Source of the DNA: Candidatus Rhabdochlamydia sp. | Lineage (GTDB): Bacteria; Chlamydiota; Chlamydiia; Chlamydiales; Rhabdochlamydiaceae | Reading direction: 5' to 3' | Assembly (NCBI GenBank): GCA_030044075.1 | Contig: JASHWM010000084.1 | Location: 1-9,071 of the forward strand | Length of the DNA stretch: 9,071 nt | Part shown: positions 5,958-9,071 of the stretch, piece by piece | Layout of the letters: each line of letters begins with the position of its first letter | Numbering within the stretch: position 1 is the stretch's first letter | Notes under the pieces: generated by a model | The model's database searches: none | What the model saw: only the letters and a program-made list of their open reading frames with translations | Told to the model about the DNA's origin: nothing | Program-made: the position numbers and the translations under genes

Positions 5958-7733
5958 ATGCTAAGATTATTTTTTTACTATTTTTTTTTTCTTTTTTTTT
6001 GTTTGGCTTTTACTCCAGCTCAAGGAAACATACAATATGGCATCGAGTTTGAAGGAGTAAAGGACTCTCATATCCTAAAAAGCCTTAAAGCAGAATCTGA
6101 TCTTTATTCTTTAAAAAATCGACCTCCGGCATCCATTAACGCTCTCCGCTACCGGGCAGACTCCGACATAGCAGAGTTCATCAAAATTCTTCGGGCAGCA
6201 GGCTATTTCGAGGCCAAAGTCAGTTTTCGCATCGAAGAGATGGGCGATAAACCTTTTGTCATCATCAAAGTCGAGATGGGCCCGCAATACCGCATCCACG
6301 ATTTCCTCGTTCGCGTCGTGGCAGAAAGCGACTCTGCTGAGCTGTGCCACAAGCTGTCACTAAAAAAAATTGGGATCCAGATTGGTAGGCCAGCTCTTAG
6401 CAAAGATATTTTGAATGCCGAGCAAAAGGCCCTTTCGATCTTGGCAGAATGCGGCTATCCCCTTGCCCACATTGAAAATAAAAAGATTGTGGCAGATGGA
6501 AAAACAAAAGGGGTTACGGTAACCCTGGACATTGTTGCAGATAAATTATGCCACTTCGGCCCTGTTGCCATCGAAGGGCTCACAAGCGTTAAACCCCTTT
6601 TGATCGAGCAGAAGATCGCATGGCAGGAGGGAGCCCCCTATAACTCCTCCCTTGTTGAAAAAACAACTGAAGGACTGATCAACACGAACCTTTTCGGATC
6701 GGTCCTTATTACGCATGGCGAAGCTGTATCCAAAGAAGGCCAGCTTCCGATCAAGATCGACCTTGCCGAAACAAAACATAAAAGCATCAATATCGGAGCT
6801 AGCTACCAGACCTATTATGGCCCTGGATTCACTTTCGGATGGGAGAACCGCAACCTGCAAGGGATGGGAAGGCTCCTTTCTATTGAAGGAGATATCACCA
6901 AAAGAAGCCATACCGGCATCGCAAAATATCTCTATCCGAATTTTTTAAGGATCGACCAGGACTATATCTGGGAGTTCGAGGCGTTCCATGAATCGATCAT
7001 GGCATTCTCCGAGCGCTCTTACAGTTTGATGAACCGGCTCGACAGAAGAATAAGCCAGAGCTTGACCCTTTCGATCGGTGCAAAGATCGAACGATTATTT
7101 GTCACTGCAAGCAAAGACAATGGCAACTTTGTCCTGCTCGAAGTTCCCTTCTATCTGCGATGGAGCTCGGCAAACAGTCTCCTCAACCCGACAAAAGGGG
7201 GCACTTTCGAATACAGGATCATTCCTACGTTGAACTCTTCTGGAAAGCAAGACCAGTACCTGTGGCAACAGGCCATCCAAACTTTCTATTTGCCCCTTTC
7301 CCCTGATGAGGTCATTGTCCTTGCGCAAAAACTAACACTCGGCTCGATCCTTAGCTCGACCCTCGACGCAGTCCCCATCCCCAAGCGTTTTTTAGGAGGC
7401 TCTGACGAAGACCTTCGAGGATATAAGTATTGGACTGTCGGCCCTCTTGAAGATGGGAAGCCAATTGGCGGGAGGTCAGCGATCTATTACTCCGCTGAAG
7501 CAAGGCTTCGCGTTTCCAAAAGTTTCGGCCTCGTCCCCTTCTTTGACCTTGGCATAGTCACTAAAGAACAATACCCAAACATTCATGGAAAATGGTTCAA
7601 GTCGGTCGGCCTGGGCTTCCGTTATTTTTCTTTCTTTGGACCTCTTCGATTTGATATAGGCATTCCTTTGAACCCAAGAAAAGGGATCGACCCGAAATAC
7701 CGTATACTCGTAAGCATAGGACAATCTTTTTAA
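5958..7733 (+). CDS. tamA: TamA-like Omp85 family outer-membrane protein
   Basis: A 591-residue outer-membrane protein of the Omp85/BamA superfamily, near the length of TamA (about 577 in E. coli). Residues 1-23 form a Phe-rich signal peptide with probable cleavage after 'AQG'. Three POTRA-like domains follow at about 26-108, 112-195 and 198-272; 'AAGYFEAKV', 'GPQYRI' and 'NTNLFGSV' are typical POTRA blocks. A 16-strand-type barrel runs from about 275 to the end. The loop-6 signature is 'GGSDEDLRGY' with R487-G488-Y489, and 'GPLRFDIGIPL' matches the family block before the last strands. The chain ends in Phe, as outer-membrane barrels do. The ATG at 5958 is preferred over an adjacent upstream TTG (5955); no strong Shine-Dalgarno is seen. 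With a tamB-like gene one base downstream, TamA is favoured over BamA, which normally has five POTRA domains. T10 and T9 runs lie in the signal-peptide codons. Confidence 0.9.
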   Translation: MLRLFFYYFFFLFFCLAFTPAQGNIQYGIEFEGVKDSHILKSLKAESDLYSLKNRPPASINALRYRADSDIAEFIKILRAAGYFEAKVSFRIEEMGDKPFVIIKVEMGPQYRIHDFLVRVVAESDSAELCHKLSLKKIGIQIGRPALSKDILNAEQKALSILAECGYPLAHIENKKIVADGKTKGVTVTLDIVADKLCHFGPVAIEGLTSVKPLLIEQKIAWQEGAPYNSSLVEKTTEGLINTNLFGSVLITHGEAVSKEGQLPIKIDLAETKHKSINIGASYQTYYGPGFTFGWENRNLQGMGRLLSIEGDITKRSHTGIAKYLYPNFLRIDQDYIWEFEAFHESIMAFSERSYSLMNRLDRRISQSLTLSIGAKIERLFVTASKDNGNFVLLEVPFYLRWSSANSLLNPTKGGTFEYRIIPTLNSSGKQDQYLWQQAIQTFYLPLSPDEVIVLAQKLTLGSILSSTLDAVPIPKRFLGGSDEDLRGYKYWTVGPLEDGKPIGGRSAIYYSAEARLRVSKSFGLVPFFDLGIVTKEQYPNIHGKWFKSVGLGFRYFSFFGPLRFDIGIPLNPRKGIDPKYRILVSIGQSF

Positions 7734-7734
7734 T

Positions 7735-9071
7735 ATGAAAAAAACACCAATGACATTCTTGCGGTCCTGTTTGGCCCTTTTTCTTGCCCTGCTTGTGCTA
7801 TTCAGCGCTTTTTTCTGCTTCCTCCAAACTGAAAAAGGAAAAAAAACGCTTGCAGAATGGATCGAAAGCTCTCTAGAAAAAAAAGGGATGCATGCCAGGG
7901 TCTTTTCCATTAAAGGGAACCTTCCCTTCAGCTGGAAGATCAAAGAGGTCGCGATCACAAAAGACGGCGACTCCATCCTAATGAAAAACATCCATCTCCG
8001 CCTTTCTATTTTCCCGCTGTTCAAAAGGCAGGTCTCTTTTAAAAAGGTCTCCATCGCCTCTTTCGAATACCACTATTGCCAGGACCATGGGCCAGCTTCT
8101 TTCTGGAAGATCACTCCCCTGACCATAAAGTCCCTAAAGATCAAACAGTGCCTTCTTGATAATCAGAGAGAAGGAAAAAAGCTTCTATTTTCTGTAAATG
8201 CCAGCGGGACGATCGACCCTAGAAAAAAATTCGTCAAGGCAAACCTTCTCGTCGATTCTGAGGGAAGCTCCCTTGCTGTCTATATTGCAAAAAAAGAAAA
8301 AGTCACCTGCCACATCGAAGCTCTCTTCTCTTCTTTTGCCCCGCTTGCATTTTTCCTGCCGCTTGAGTACGAAGGGAGGATGCACATTTCTTCTTCCATT
8401 TCAGGAGAATGGGACGCATGGAAGTCCCTATTCAAGAATCAACCATCGGCCAAGGCGCTGAGCGCCAGCTGCGAGGTTGTGATCGACAGCCCCCTTTTCT
8501 TAAGCAAGATGGAGCACTGGCGCCTGGGCACCAGTTTTTCCATGCAGCCCTATACATCATGGAATATTTGCTCCCTTCAAGTCCAAAGCGCTCTTTTTGA
8601 CCTGCACCTAAATGGAGAGCTCCAAAATGATTTTTTCCCAAAAAACCTTTCCTCTTCCTTCACCTTCAAGGACCTGTCCCTGTTTGGGTCGTCCTCCATC
8701 TCGGGGAGTGCAAAAGGGACCTTGGAGTTCGACAGAAGCCATCTCGATGTCCAAATCAATTCCGACAAGATCAACATCGGCCAAAAGGAATATGCCTCCC
8801 CGAAGATTACTTTGTCTGGAGAAAAAACCGAAAGCATATGGAACGGGTCGGTCACCAGCTCAGCAACACTTGACCTTGAAACGCTATCTTGCGGCACAGC
8901 GTTCTCCTATTCTGAAAACCTCCTTCAATTAAAGAGCTTGAAGTGCTTTGGGGGAGGCTCAAGCGTTCTTGGAGAATTAGAGATCTACCCGTCCATCCCT
9001 TCGATCCAGGGTGATGTCTGCATACAAATCCCCGACCTTTCCTTTTTTTACGAAAGCGTCTACGGGAACGT
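7735..9071 (+). CDS. tamB: TamB-like (DUF490/AsmA-type) translocation protein, N-terminal part
   Basis: The frame opens with ATG at 7735, one base after the tamA stop, and stays open to the window edge; 445 codons are visible, so the 3' part is missing. A membrane anchor helix lies at about residues 10-30. It is followed by a TamB/AsmA-style start: 'TEKGKKTLAEWIES' (about 32-45), 'FSIKGNLPFSWKIKEVAITKDG' (57-78), 'SILMKNIHLRLSIFPL' (80-95) and 'SFKKVSIASF', matching the usual pattern of G-l-l-l-n-l-D-G, then w-p-l-L, then i-l-l. The remaining visible part is a long run of alternating beta-strand segments, as in the periplasmic hydrophobic groove of TamB proteins, which links the inner membrane to TamA and is implicated in lipid transport and outer-membrane protein assembly. 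AGGA at 7718-7721 is a poorly spaced ribosome site, so coupling with tamA is likely. Sequence similarity to E. coli TamB is low; the call leans on the N-terminal pattern and the position. Confidence 0.85.
   Translation, partial: MKKTPMTFLRSCLALFLALLVLFSAFFCFLQTEKGKKTLAEWIESSLEKKGMHARVFSIKGNLPFSWKIKEVAITKDGDSILMKNIHLRLSIFPLFKRQVSFKKVSIASFEYHYCQDHGPASFWKITPLTIKSLKIKQCLLDNQREGKKLLFSVNASGTIDPRKKFVKANLLVDSEGSSLAVYIAKKEKVTCHIEALFSSFAPLAFFLPLEYEGRMHISSSISGEWDAWKSLFKNQPSAKALSASCEVVIDSPLFLSKMEHWRLGTSFSMQPYTSWNICSLQVQSALFDLHLNGELQNDFFPKNLSSSFTFKDLSLFGSSSISGSAKGTLEFDRSHLDVQINSDKINIGQKEYASPKITLSGEKTESIWNGSVTSSATLDLETLSCGTAFSYSENLLQLKSLKCFGGGSSVLGELEIYPSIPSIQGDVCIQIPDLSFFYESVYGN

Noticed and set aside
7476..8054. 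192-codon minus-strand frame across the tamA/tamB junction
   Set aside because: It is antisense to two well-supported genes, has no recognisable motif, and arises from the low stop frequency opposite them.
8577..8932. Overlapping 106-codon frames on both strands within the tamB-like gene
   Set aside because: Both are alternative frames of the continuous tamB-like coding region, which has the expected N-terminal pattern and beta-strand periodicity.
1..9071. tRNA, rRNA, CRISPR, insertion sequence or phage attachment site
   Set aside because: No cloverleaf, regularly spaced repeats, transposase-like protein or terminal inverted repeats were found on reading both strands.

Overview
The window looks like chromosomal DNA of a Gram-negative (diderm) bacterium. 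An outer-membrane TamA-type barrel protein and a TamB-type protein lie side by side. Haem precursor synthesis uses the C5 enzyme HemL. The two long gene blocks are moderately GC-rich with many A/T homopolymers, while the first 300 bases are clearly AT-richer. The combination of HemL, an NfeD/FloA module, a stand-alone FliO-like protein and TamA/TamB would suit a member of the PVC group, possibly an environmental chlamydia. That placement is inference and rests on no marker gene.

Layout. Positions 1-307 hold no convincing gene, but contain an 11-bp inverted repeat and a near-perfect 14-bp direct repeat. A small plus-strand gene (308-658) encodes a one-helix membrane protein resembling FliO. 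It runs tail-to-tail into a six-gene minus-strand block that spans 5907 down to 638. In transcription order the block is hemL, a long NfeD-type membrane serine protease, a short NfeD protein, floA, a small one-helix membrane protein of unknown function, and a YggS-type PLP-binding protein. Every junction in this block overlaps, by 14, 4, 4, 1 and 8 bases, so it is almost certainly one operon with translational coupling. Divergent from hemL across about 50 bp is a plus-strand pair: tamA (5958-7733), then one base later a tamB-like gene that runs off the right edge.

How the genes may work together. NfeD proteins and flotillins are known genomic and functional partners: FloA forms membrane assemblies, and the NfeD OB-fold domains are thought to interact with SPFH proteins. 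The centre of the window is therefore a complete membrane-microdomain and membrane-protease module. Its flanking PLP-linked genes (HemL uses PLP, YggS binds it) are transcribed with it, but a functional link is inference. TamA and TamB are partners in outer-membrane protein or lipid transport.

Points worth a second look are the fully overlapping hemL-NfeD-NfeD-FloA-orf-YggS operon, the related OB domains in the two adjacent NfeD proteins, the unassigned 122-residue protein between floA and yggS, the orphan FliO-like protein, and the T10-C-T9 tract inside the tamA signal-peptide codons. No RNA gene, CRISPR array or mobile element was seen.
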